From positions 1 to 45,520 of the forward strand of contig JAFSQD010000088.1 of NCBI GenBank assembly GCA_017446765.1: a stretch of DNA of 45,520 bases. Reading direction: 5' to 3'. Source of the DNA: Alloprevotella sp. (lineage in GTDB: Bacteria; Bacteroidota; Bacteroidia; Bacteroidales; Bacteroidaceae). The notes beneath the pieces were generated by a model. That model was given only the letters and a program-made list of their open reading frames with translations. It was not told the origin of the DNA and did not search any database. Every line of letters begins with the position of its first letter. Within the stretch, counting starts at the first letter, position 1. This document shows positions 34,601 through 40,661 of this stretch, in pieces. The translations under genes were made by a program, and so were the position numbers.

Positions 34601-37588
34601 TTCGGCTGTGATGCGGTCTTTGAAGTTTGCCGTGCCCCAAATCCTTCCGCCGAGGTCGTTACCGCCGTAGATGTGGTCGCGTATCCAGGGGAAGCCGAGG
34701 TCATTGTCGTTGCTCGTGTTGAGGCCGACGTAGGTTTCCGTGTGTCCAAGAACGTCGGCATTGCAGGCACCACCATAACTGTTGAAGATGCGGCCGTTGC
34801 CCAGGTTGATGCGCGTGTTTCCAGCCACCGGACCAAGGAAACCGCCGCCGTATATGAATTCGGTCTCGGCCATTTGGGCGATGTCGTCGCCTGCGGCGTA
34901 CCGGGCCACGCCGGGGATGGAACCTTTCAGGTTGATTGTGGTGCTGTAGGCAGGGTTGTAGGTGTATTCGCCCGTGACGTCGTCGCGCTTTCCGATAGCC
35001 CCCAACTCGCCACCGCCAAAGACTTGGAACACGTAGCCACGGTTCAGGTTGATGGTGGTCTTGCCCCATACCTCGGAGTCGACACCGTAGCCACCGCCGA
35101 AGACGTTGAGGGCTGAGCCCAGCACATCCATTCCCTGCTCGCTGAGCAATACACCGCTGTTGCGCTTGGTAATTTTGTAGCTTGAGAGGTCTTCAATCTC
35201 TACGTAGTATTTGGGTTCGCCGTTCTCGTATTCCACGACGTCGAAGACTTCCGTGCGGTCGGTGATGGAGGCGTTGATGTTGATGACGACATTGCCGTTG
35301 ACGTGGCCGCTCTGGTAGCATCCGCCATAGACATGACCTCCTTTCAGGCGACGGTCGGCATCGGCCGCAGTGCTGGTGACAGGGGATTCCTCGGAGGCAC
35401 CACTTGTGACGGGGGGTACGTCCTTGCCCGTGCTGGCACTGATGGTGTTCCATTCCAAATGGGTTTCGGCAGCACCCGTATAGATGACGTTGCCTTCAGC
35501 ATCGAGCACCTTGTCGTAGTTCTCGTCACGCTGTACAATCCAGCGCTTCGGCTCAATCTTCAGACCCTCAAGGTCAAACATCACCTTGTTGCCCGTAGTG
35601 GCATCCGGTGCGCCGAGCATGCCGCCGTTGTAGGCCGCGTTGATGCCAGCGTGTTCAGGCACATTGGCATTGTTGCAGCCGCCCACGAACTTGTCGTAGA
35701 TGACGAGTTTATGGTTGAAGTTGATGCGTTCCTGGCCGTCGAGAATCATGCTGCCCACATTGCCGCCGCAGTAGAAGGAGCCGATGTAGCAGGTGTGGTC
35801 GATGTAGGTGTCGGGGTCTTCGCGCAGTTCCTCGCTGTCGAAGACAACGTTGGGGATGATGGTCATGGCGCATCCCTTCATGTAGTCTGCGAAGGTGTTG
35901 GCATTAGTGAGGTCAAGCGTGCTGAAGTCTGTGGTCTCGCTGCTTTCCGCCGACCCTGCCTGATAGTGCATTCCCTTCTGCGCATACTGCCAAAGAATGC
36001 CACCCTCCGTGGCGTCCACCATGTTGACACCATTGTTGCCGAGGAAGACATTTTCGATGATGGAGTGGGAACCAATTTTCAGCTCTACCATCTGTTTGGG
36101 CTTGTTGGTCTTGAGCAGCGAGGCACTGTTGCCGCCGAGGTAGAGCGAACCGTGAATGATGGTGGGGTTGTCGTCCTTTCCGCTCACGCGGATGGAGGTC
36201 TGCTCGGCATTGGGGCGGTGGGCGTTGAGGGCTTCTGCCGAACTTGTGGCCCCGCCTTCTGTGGGGTCATAGTAGAAGTCGCCCCATAGGATGTCGTTCT
36301 TGAACTTTTCGTTGTCGGTATAGGCGTAGGATCCGTTTCCGCCGCCATATACGTCGCCACTGATGCTGGTGTAAATACCCACGGCGGTGCCGCCGCGCAC
36401 GTGGCCTGTAATGTCATTGCCGCCGTAGACATCCTTTACCTTTCCGCCGCGCACGAGGACGCGTGCGCTGAGGTCGGCAGGGAATTTGTAGCCGGCGGGC
36501 GACAGTACTTGTTCGGTGGGGTCGCCGTTGTCGTCCAGCGGATTCACGTCGGCTTTTCGGCATCCGCCGAAGATGCGGTCTACCTCAATCTGCGAGGTGG
36601 CGCCGATTTCCAGCAGCAAGCCGTTTTCGGCCGTCATGTCGCCCTCGTTGCCGCCACTGTACAGGTTGTCTATCTTGCCCTGCTCAAGATGCCATGTGGG
36701 CATGATGTGCATGGCGGCCTGATTGTTGCCACCGAAAACGCGGCGGAAGTTGTAGCCTATCTTCCACGTAGTGAGGTTGATGCCCATGTCCATGAGGCGC
36801 TGGTTGTTGGGCTCTGCCAATTCGCCCGTCGGACCAAAGAGATTGGTGAGGTCAATGGAGGCAGGCAGCGTCAGGTGGCTGTTTGCCGTCATCGGCGTAC
36901 TCGTATTGTCGATGCAGATGTCGGCCGCAGCGGTGACAGTGGCGTTGTTGCCACCGGCATAGACGTAGCCGAAGGTGCCGCCCTTCACTTCCATGTAGGT
37001 CTTGTCCACCTCGGGACGAATGAAGGCTGTCTCGCTCGTGGCAATCACGTTGCCCGACGTCTTGTCCTTCACGCGGTGTTCGTCGCCCACCGTTTCGTAG
37101 TCATAGGCACCATTGCTGCCACCAAACATTTGGCCGATGAAGATGTGGCGTTGTGTTTCTCCCTCGCCGGCTGTCCGCTCGGGGGTGGTGAGGATGAAGC
37201 TGTTGTAGGTCTCATCTACGCCATAGCCTTCGGCCTTGGTCATTTCCGTGGGCACAGCGTCGGCAGCGCCGATGGTGCCGGAGATGTTGTTGCCGCCATA
37301 GACGTAGTTGATGGTGATGTCGCCGCTCATGTGCTCGCCGTCAATGTGGACGAAGGTGTTCTTGCCCACATTGGCTTGGCGGGCTCCACCGAACACACTA
37401 CCTTTCAGGTCGCCCGAGTGCACAACAACTTCCGTGCTACCTCCCATGTCGCCGGCGTTGCCGCCGCCATAGACGTTGCCGCCAATCGAGATTTGTCCCC
37501 ATGCCGAGAGGGACAATAGCAGGAGGGGCAGCAAGGTGGCTATGTGGCGAAAGGTTTTTGTGGTCGTATGGAGCATCATGATAGGCAT
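25628..37588 (-). CDS. Giant secreted YGGG-repeat protein A (3986 aa)
   Basis: The signal peptide ends at LLPLLLLSLSAWGQ (about residue 32). Residues about 35-1900 are YGGG/FGGG repeats (GNVYGGGN, then G..V.I.GG.I) that probably form a beta-helix. Residues about 1780-2880 hold another repeat type of roughly 60 residues, with Y-xx-L-s-x-x-D/E-R followed by a G..Y..G.. motif. Next come an Ig-like segment (about 2960-3100), a GLUG-like stretch (about 3175-3345, with TISGLDHSLFDKLCGNVYNL) and a domain starting WEGISLPFEAELV. The C-terminus, with VSIHTTGGIVV and GVYVVNQKKIIVK, resembles a T9SS sorting domain. The stop overlaps the start of protein B (ATGA), and the fimbrillin-like gene upstream ends six bases before it, so it belongs to the fimbrial cluster. 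Probable giant adhesin; ligand unknown. Confidence 0.8.
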   Translation of the reverse strand: MPIMMLHTTTKTFRHIATLLPLLLLSLSAWGQISIGGNVYGGGNAGDMGGSTEVVVHSGDLKGSVFGGARQANVGKNTFVHIDGEHMSGDITINYVYGGNNISGTIGAADAVPTEMTKAEGYGVDETYNSFILTTPERTAGEGETQRHIFIGQMFGGSNGAYDYETVGDEHRVKDKTSGNVIATSETAFIRPEVDKTYMEVKGGTFGYVYAGGNNATVTAAADICIDNTSTPMTANSHLTLPASIDLTNLFGPTGELAEPNNQRLMDMGINLTTWKIGYNFRRVFGGNNQAAMHIMPTWHLEQGKIDNLYSGGNEGDMTAENGLLLEIGATSQIEVDRIFGGCRKADVNPLDDNGDPTEQVLSPAGYKFPADLSARVLVRGGKVKDVYGGNDITGHVRGGTAVGIYTSISGDVYGGGNGSYAYTDNEKFKNDILWGDFYYDPTEGGATSSAEALNAHRPNAEQTSIRVSGKDDNPTIIHGSLYLGGNSASLLKTNKPKQMVELKIGSHSIIENVFLGNNGVNMVDATEGGILWQYAQKGMHYQAGSAESSETTDFSTLDLTNANTFADYMKGCAMTIIPNVVFDSEELREDPDTYIDHTCYIGSFYCGGNVGSMILDGQERINFNHKLVIYDKFVGGCNNANVPEHAGINAAYNGGMLGAPDATTGNKVMFDLEGLKIEPKRWIVQRDENYDKVLDAEGNVIYTGAAETHLEWNTISASTGKDVPPVTSGASEESPVTSTAADADRRLKGGHVYGGCYQSGHVNGNVVININASITDRTEVFDVVEYENGEPKYYVEIEDLSSYKITKRNSGVLLSEQGMDVLGSALNVFGGGYGVDSEVWGKTTINLNRGYVFQVFGGGELGAIGKRDDVTGEYTYNPAYSTTINLKGSIPGVARYAAGDDIAQMAETEFIYGGGFLGPVAGNTRINLGNGRIFNSYGGACNADVLGHTETYVGLNTSNDNDLGFPWIRDHIYGGNDLGGRIWGTANFKDRITAEAKTRVLGFAAEPTATPSASEIPMTASAYTEYLQGRMDCLYGGCYGYFDYSQPLFKDFFYTTGDADTTEENLGTARPGYTKPRMVSTFINFRPVAHGNNQVSQVFGAGLGYRNDSDRDIMQESSYVLVDIPQTMTTFQNLEVYGGGAYSGLGMSKSYAASRALTGENLAKVSAVIDLVRGDIRAAYGGSLSEGIVRRSVVNVPVTSTIKIQNLFGGGYGENTYAACDVYESNVNYRSDDAQLTGSIYGGNNSERRTLYTNVNIYSPVWSNKAKGYNASVYGAGYGANTWAQNTEVNLHAGAMVYEVYGGGQAGKVLNAETEQRFMNTHKPDTWPAGTERAGQTFSTADWRTAWKLGGGGGYDPANFDFSGEITDYATNTATNLSNSLVRTAEMDDRDTKTYKYSTNVIVEEGATVAGYAYGGGLGADAVVSGSTYIAVLGGTVAKDLYAAGTSGAVEDEFNAGGFTASANAYIRGGMVRNVYGGGWKGNVGHHAGEIHDATDDDIIGESHVVIGDINGTSLTDGQPAIQRSVYGGGEGGSVFGKAYIKMNNGHIGYSYNNTDGYVEQLDDATAGDNQLDTAGNIFGGGYVANSFTDDSDIEIYGGIVRGSVYGGGEIGPIGRGSTRAGSDETNAVRIHDYKAGEKCVIWKGGTTRIVMYGGHILRDIFGGGRGVDNWGGDGTKYMDPEVKATLDLSIKGYVFGSTEVRIRGGEVGTRDNVAAVKGGHGNVFGGGDVGFLFSAEGKKKGVRTSQALANLENGLPVDGDGYYFKKWLGDEGVSSLTDCELSLDCNVVVEPYCKVTDAGGITIDGNSYAQGEYVPIEDLNKLRDKHQDATQWAKLDWESGVTIHNAVFAGGNVSVGSDQMYVNTGTVFGNVTAALRDVYHRDLITIGTEHVGGLYGDGNLTFVDGWRELHIDNYGTDYYNMSAEITKEEYHNLSDRERAYFVLNYRCLTECNSKIGIIHVGDRLNADQFKEAFDFDNYHEPTYPAEYKNYINEDGTANSSFFEELGFCSIYAGRLLNTIQRCDMAAVFGSRIVLQGARDRVPEKADYTSYTINRVGELSLNQRKSVAPGDAGDALKHGNYFGIYNIVNYLGNLTSDVFFTKAKAELQDPDATSVRTTTSTTEANRQSTTYDGETTPYGETTYFQWKAARPNASNRNNGSSPNKVSLSSGVYLEIIREESETAGHTEWGLITGVIELDLIDVKTGLGGGYVYARNQHGYKTWHKDWQKVNLSPYNLSARTYKRFTYDESDENANEIETSGNFIHNTKQIVDDCWPETNAYKSANKAPAHYWFIKGSIYVYDQYISAYTGAPTAYHQSVNIPITIQAATHGKMTLREVQPNLYAYYDDDHQPLGSGSVVVNETTYKAGDPIDYWKYQSMNSAQQAHFVEDVYNVIGDCKVGDTEYTKGMVLLPGNTDGSDEGTFWALKNARETVTFVEDGVEKTNPEKGFDYFFRPANIISHDEGFALTVDLSNPAVWDAYYTSIDGTLPKLTKDEYEALTDADKENYISGPTYSTTNPGVYGQRYYLQGELIAKDIYDSQTAIASFLNSEQSGKQAEAERAYVVTQSFTLEGQQLHVGAPVYASDYTPEQWTSISGKIAPAKLCVSTLKYNDEDYIYAGDLLSDAQISALGLTTEQQATHLADAYIITKKGLYGGSSFEAGKAYSALKSWSSMSKEDRTNFHFNYDALNLLVDPTYGGSYGFKPQYDGYRPGTLQSAINDRTATAQYAGSTPLNPNLYSLTQYIDFEAEFDPSSEQITALHHYYDAENQCLTYTNEKGQTVTIPTGYENRIKRDAFQKIPNERAHWSPIIVTEAGPYYVVKKAFIRGDIPYTVGQVIDSSIYDALSDRDRECIETITFGDEHAHKTYYFCREPYVIGENGEGTSITNLGITDTRTTLNNGDSVKTHLLIDETTYESIPNLQTGFVIHGTSPQETTSFYVSRDPSIFDLQKEKIITVVYLYEYEESDESGHNMTPVSERHIINIHIKFESGVPEIGPLGKPDIVLPGTTVGLKIPSVEPGAFEITSSGWELFKNEEDALHHRNGQAYTNNETPMYWYQNGYYVAYYTKTYLGKTYSNAVPFKVANYHDLKKVMGDKVNHYYIDHEDATKERNPKIYINDYTSTSENGLDLFKQLYDLSVLSGPVVAEENLDEDGLITSGDFAGHAPLNSSVTGGENLEFILRTDLDHSGSTWTSIGADPTPCFGGDFHGEGYTISGLDHSLFDKLCGNVYNLGVTGSFAEAGVANRGNGFVENCWVQTSADSEALTGTKAVFGNPTATGFQQIVNCYYPESNGYDETPSERGNAIKMPDAAFYNGTVAYNLNGFYLGKRYHDHTDTSGLPYTYLTDNEDGTLGEHTAYYPATYAYYDDKGYVENRYAYPDFIYAGGSIPETPDVRLLTDGISYAPIWPDDYLFFGQMLTYGYSLLKPHQPLPSHNRKSGGRLPDADESNRVFRAPAYFRSKDMGVVHFNPWADLAATSADGTREAYPGMTAIDFTGYDDAFRSSDGAPLPYQQGFIKAAPYNSDNFGGKGAFFPPLLDDDGLTGIANRNLTQNLLAYIAPNNVAATSAEGKTRKVVNDYVSDPNFTDYYDDLDTYRRVLENKTWVNIHAVERQAGTTNYKSVYDHFLVDKQDFNAPIAYTFAADKRMWYQRKPDLYADMQKGWEGISLPFEAELVSTDQKGEITHFYEGNTTGHEYWLREYRDITLVPDEEKATAIFTYPDLRTGGEDKIYGNTFLWDYYYKDNGERQDYNTDIYKQYYNTSHEYDDYPYLERAKPYIIGFPSKRYYEFDLSGQFLPEHTFTPYLTPLNRQTVTFASDAGITICVSDDEIAAAKVSHNGYDFRPNYLQQTLAAGTDGYTLDALGDSYDKLPATGVATTVLPFRPYFVATVPSGTRGVRTIEFSSDTCSPQPEMEPSDTSGDGGISVRGKHLAIEVSSTCHEAVPVSIHTTGGIVVSTFDILPGETVKTDVTMEGVYVVNQKKIIVK

Positions 37589-37594
37589 TTATCT

Positions 37595-38674
37595 TTATTC
37601 GATGGTAAGTGTGGGGTTGTCCAAATCGTCGTTGGAAAGCACGTAGAGGTAGGAGGGATTCACCGTGAGGAAGAGCGTCGTTCGCTGGCCGAATGTCAGC
37701 GTGCCGAGTTGCGGCAGTTTGTTTTCACTGCGCTGGTTTTCGCGGATGAGTTTGCCCTTTCGGTCATAGACGTCATAGGTAGTCACGAGCACAAGGTCGG
37801 CAGCACCAGCTGTGAAGTAGGTGGTGGCGATGTCCTGATAGGAGGTGGTCAGCGTGAGACCTTCTGTGCTCTCAAACACTTGTGCCTCCGATGTGCCGGC
37901 CGTCGTGGGCGTCCATGTGATGTCGGTGATGGGCGAGAGGCCCGTCTCGTTGGGTTGCAGGGTGACAGTGCCCGAGAATTTCTGCCCGCTTGAAGTCTGG
38001 AGGCTCATCGAGCGCAGTTTGATGGTGCGTAGCAGGCTGTAGTCGGATTCGGAGGTGGGGACGATGCGCATCTGCAGGCTCACACTGGCAAAGATGTGGT
38101 TGAGGAGCAGGAAGAGGCGGTTGCCGTCCTTGGAGCTCTGGCCCTCGAAGCTGAACGTGCCGGCACGCACGTCGGTGAGGAGGCTGAAGTCGTTGTGTGA
38201 GCTGTCGCCCTGCTTCACGCCGGTGATGACGCAGATGTCCGTCGGGCAGACGGGGGGTATGTTGGTGAATGTCAGCACGGCACCGTTGGCATAGTCACCG
38301 CTGAAGGGTGCATAGTCTACGGGCATAAGCACATTCTTGGGCATCATGCCGTAGAGCTGGTAGGTGCGGCCTTCCTCGGCCATGACATCCGTGGTCCATT
38401 GGGTGCCGTCGTAGGTGAAAGCACCATAGACGGGCGCTGTGCCGTCGGTGGTCAGGCAAAGGTCGATGGCCGTGGAGGGGCTGGGCGAAAAGAGCGTGAA
38501 ACCGACAGGGAGGGCTTTCGCCGAGGGACCCACTTCCTTGTGCTGGTACTCCTGGCTGAGCACCGTCAGCGATACGTCGTGCCACCGCCTCACGTCGTCC
38601 TCCTCCGTGGAGCAGGCAGCGAGAAGCAGGGAAAGCGCAAGGAGCAGTGTCAGTTTTTTTGTGAATAGGCTCAT
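37595..38674 (-). CDS. Fimbrillin-family lipoprotein
   Basis: The 359-aa precursor has a lipoprotein signal (LLLALSLLLAACSTEED, Cys about residue 21). The mature part has the paired beta-sandwich look of Bacteroidetes fimbrillins (FimA/Mfa-like, type V pili): TYQLYGMMPKN, RLFLLLNHIFASVSLQMRI and a C-terminal LYVLSNDDLDNPTLTIE, which is common in anchored or minor subunits. Type V pilins are exported as lipoproteins, cut by a protease and assembled by strand exchange. It lies six bases before giant protein A and 25 bases after the fusion gene. A minor or anchor subunit fits best; a plain surface lipoprotein is possible. Confidence 0.8.
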   Translation of the reverse strand: MSLFTKKLTLLLALSLLLAACSTEEDDVRRWHDVSLTVLSQEYQHKEVGPSAKALPVGFTLFSPSPSTAIDLCLTTDGTAPVYGAFTYDGTQWTTDVMAEEGRTYQLYGMMPKNVLMPVDYAPFSGDYANGAVLTFTNIPPVCPTDICVITGVKQGDSSHNDFSLLTDVRAGTFSFEGQSSKDGNRLFLLLNHIFASVSLQMRIVPTSESDYSLLRTIKLRSMSLQTSSGQKFSGTVTLQPNETGLSPITDITWTPTTAGTSEAQVFESTEGLTLTTSYQDIATTYFTAGAADLVLVTTYDVYDRKGKLIRENQRSENKLPQLGTLTFGQRTTLFLTVNPSYLYVLSNDDLDNPTLTIE

Positions 38675-38699
38675 ACTCAGGAATACCTTTATTTGTTGT

Positions 38700-40541
38700 T
38701 TACCAGTTGTAGAGTTCTTGAGGGTCGGTGGCTACGGTGGTCCAGTTGCGCACCGCTGTCTGCACCACTTGCAGGTAGACGTCGTCCTCGGTGATTTTGA
38801 AAACGTAGGTGTATTCGAAACCAGCCTGCCAGGTCATGAGCTGTGCAGGCACGGCGGCGGTTCGTGTGGAGTTGAACACCTTCACGCTCAGTTGGAAGGG
38901 GCCTTGCGACGTGTTGGGCAGGACGTCGTACCACTTCTCGTCCACGCCCTCCTGCCAGTCCTCGGTGAGGGCGGCGAGGTTGCCCGTGGCGGCAGGCGTC
39001 GTGGTCCATGTCTCGGTCGTGCCTGTGCCGGTCAGGGGATAGTCGATGTGGAGCGTGCCGTTGAGGGCGATGACGTCGGTCGGCTCGACGGGTGCAAAGC
39101 TGATTTCGCTCAGCTTGCTGTGGTCGTAGATGGCATCTCCTTCGGGGTACACAAATATAAAACGTACGCGCGCGAGAGGCTTCACAAATTCCATCTTGAC
39201 GGTTCGCCCAAAGAGACGGGTGGGGTAGAGGGTGGCATTGCCGGTGGAGAACCACAGGTGGCTGACGTAGGGCAGCGCATCGGGCGCATCTGCGGAAGCG
39301 TCGAAGCTGAAGCGCACGTTGTCGTGAATGCTGCGCGTGCCTACGGTGTGGCTGGTGATGTCGGTCGTGATGCCTGTGGCATCGGCGGGAGCATAGGCGA
39401 AGAATCGGTAGGCACCCGCCGACCAGTCCCAGTACTTGATGTACTGGCCGTTGGCTTGGTCCACGTATTCCCAGTTGTCGGAGTTTGTGGTGGTGCGTGC
39501 CGTCTGCCAGTCCACGCGGTAGGCGTCCATCACCAGCTGCGTGCTGGTGTAGGTGCCGGCTTCGTAGCCGTCGTTCTTGTAGGCGTAGACGCGAAAGCTG
39601 TTCGTAGCATGGTCGTGGAGGCTTGTGGCGCGGCTGCGCACGGCCTGCACCTCTTCCGCGTCGCTGTGCATGCCGCTGAAGGTGATGGCCTCTACGCTCT
39701 CCTGACCGGGCACGGGCACTTCTGCCTCCTCTGCCTGCGAGCAAGAAGAAAGGCCCATGAGGGCGATGAGCCCTATAGAGCCTATATGGCCCATAAGCCC
39801 TATATGGCCTATAAGCCCTATAAGTCCTATAAGGCCCATAAGCCCCATATGCCCTATATGCCTTATAAGGCTCATTCCCCCCATCAGCCCCATCAGCCCC
39901 GCTTTGCGGATGGTTTCTTCCAGTTGTGCGAGGCGTTGCTTGAGCGATGTGTTTTCGGCTTTCAACTGTGTGAGTTCTTCTTTCTGAGCATTGCGATGCC
40001 CCAGGCGTGCCGCTGTCATGCGTTCGCGGATGCCGCCTTCCTCTACAAATGACTTTTCAAGATACTCAATGTATCTGCGAATGAGGACGTCATACTGGTG
40101 GATGAGCGTGATAATGATGTTGGCGGTGGTCTGTGGCGTTCTCGACTGCACCTGTTCCAGGAAGTCGGCCGACGCTTCGTGGGCGTTGCAGTAGGCCTGG
40201 GTCTTACGTGTGCGCTCATCGTCAAGCGGCCATTGTTCGAAGCCTCTGACGCGAAGGAAGTCTTCGTAGTCCGCCAGAAGTTCGTGCATGCTTGCACGTG
40301 CCACATTGAGCAGTTTCAGTTCCGTTTCCCGAGAGGTGGCAGCCGCTGCACACCCCTCGACGATGTTCTGCTTCCCAGAGCGAGCCGCCTGCACCATCTG
40401 GTCGACGGTGCGGTCTTTATGCCCCGACAGGTACTTGCTGGTGAAGAAGAACGTGAGGTCGTAGATGACCACAGCCTTCTTGTAGCAAGCCAAGTCGCGG
40501 TAGTTGCCCTTCTTGGGTAGGAACGTCTGAGGAACTGTCAT
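38700..40541 (-). CDS. Four-helix-bundle (IVP-type) domain fused to a fimbrillin lipoprotein
   Basis: One open frame of 613 aa. Residues 10-165 look like the 23S rRNA intervening-sequence (IVP/S23) four-helix bundle: YRDLACYKKAVVIYDLT, QMVQAARSGKQNIVEG and the ELKLLNVARASMHELLADYE helix. A leucine-heptad coiled coil follows (about 185-213, ELTQLKAENTSLKQRLAQLE). Residues 215-263 are Gly-Leu/Ile-Met/His triplets encoded by 9-bp repeats, ending in a lipobox (LSSC, Cys267). The rest (about 280-613) is a fimbrillin-type domain (FRVYAYKNDGY, YIKYWDWSAGAYRFFAYAP). A lipobox at residue 267 cannot work as an N-terminal signal if the whole frame is translated. An internal start, for example Met223 (ATG at 39875), would turn the triplet region into a normal lipoprotein signal. 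So two products or a true fusion are both possible. Confidence 0.75.
   Translation of the reverse strand: MTVPQTFLPKKGNYRDLACYKKAVVIYDLTFFFTSKYLSGHKDRTVDQMVQAARSGKQNIVEGCAAAATSRETELKLLNVARASMHELLADYEDFLRVRGFEQWPLDDERTRKTQAYCNAHEASADFLEQVQSRTPQTTANIIITLIHQYDVLIRRYIEYLEKSFVEEGGIRERMTAARLGHRNAQKEELTQLKAENTSLKQRLAQLEETIRKAGLMGLMGGMSLIRHIGHMGLMGLIGLIGLIGHIGLMGHIGSIGLIALMGLSSCSQAEEAEVPVPGQESVEAITFSGMHSDAEEVQAVRSRATSLHDHATNSFRVYAYKNDGYEAGTYTSTQLVMDAYRVDWQTARTTTNSDNWEYVDQANGQYIKYWDWSAGAYRFFAYAPADATGITTDITSHTVGTRSIHDNVRFSFDASADAPDALPYVSHLWFSTGNATLYPTRLFGRTVKMEFVKPLARVRFIFVYPEGDAIYDHSKLSEISFAPVEPTDVIALNGTLHIDYPLTGTGTTETWTTTPAATGNLAALTEDWQEGVDEKWYDVLPNTSQGPFQLSVKVFNSTRTAAVPAQLMTWQAGFEYTYVFKITEDDVYLQVVQTAVRNWTTVATDPQELYNW
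39752..39904. repeat. 9-bp tandem repeat inside the fusion gene
   Basis: About 17 units of nine bases, such as GCCCTATAA, GGCCTATAA and GCCCCATAT on the plus strand. On the coding strand each unit encodes Gly-Leu/His-Ile/Met or a variant. Because the unit is a multiple of three, copy-number change lengthens or shortens the hydrophobic segment without shifting the frame. Confidence 0.85.
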
Positions 40542-40598
40542 TACTATTGATTATGGCTTCTGGGCCTTATGGGCGCCTTATTGCTCGTGTTTGTGGGT

Positions 40599-40629
40599 AG
40601 CCTGACGGGGAGTCGAACCCCGTCAGGCT
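40599..40629 (-). promoter_or_regulatory. 12-bp hairpin with a tRNA T-arm-like loop
   Basis: On the minus strand AGCCTGACGGGG pairs perfectly with CCCCGTCAGGCT around the loop TTCGACT. The loop fits the T-loop consensus TTCRANY, and the stem splits as 7 + 5 bp like an acceptor/T-arm minihelix, followed by A and CCCA. It lies between the large fimbrillin gene and the fusion gene and has no T-tract, so it may instead be an mRNA stabiliser or partial terminator. Confidence 0.55.
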
Positions 40630-40661
40630 GAGAGTTAGGTTTTGAGTGTCTATAGCATAGA

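Noticed and set aside
40599..40629. tRNA gene
   Set aside because: No D arm or anticodon arm is present; only an acceptor/T-arm-like hairpin.
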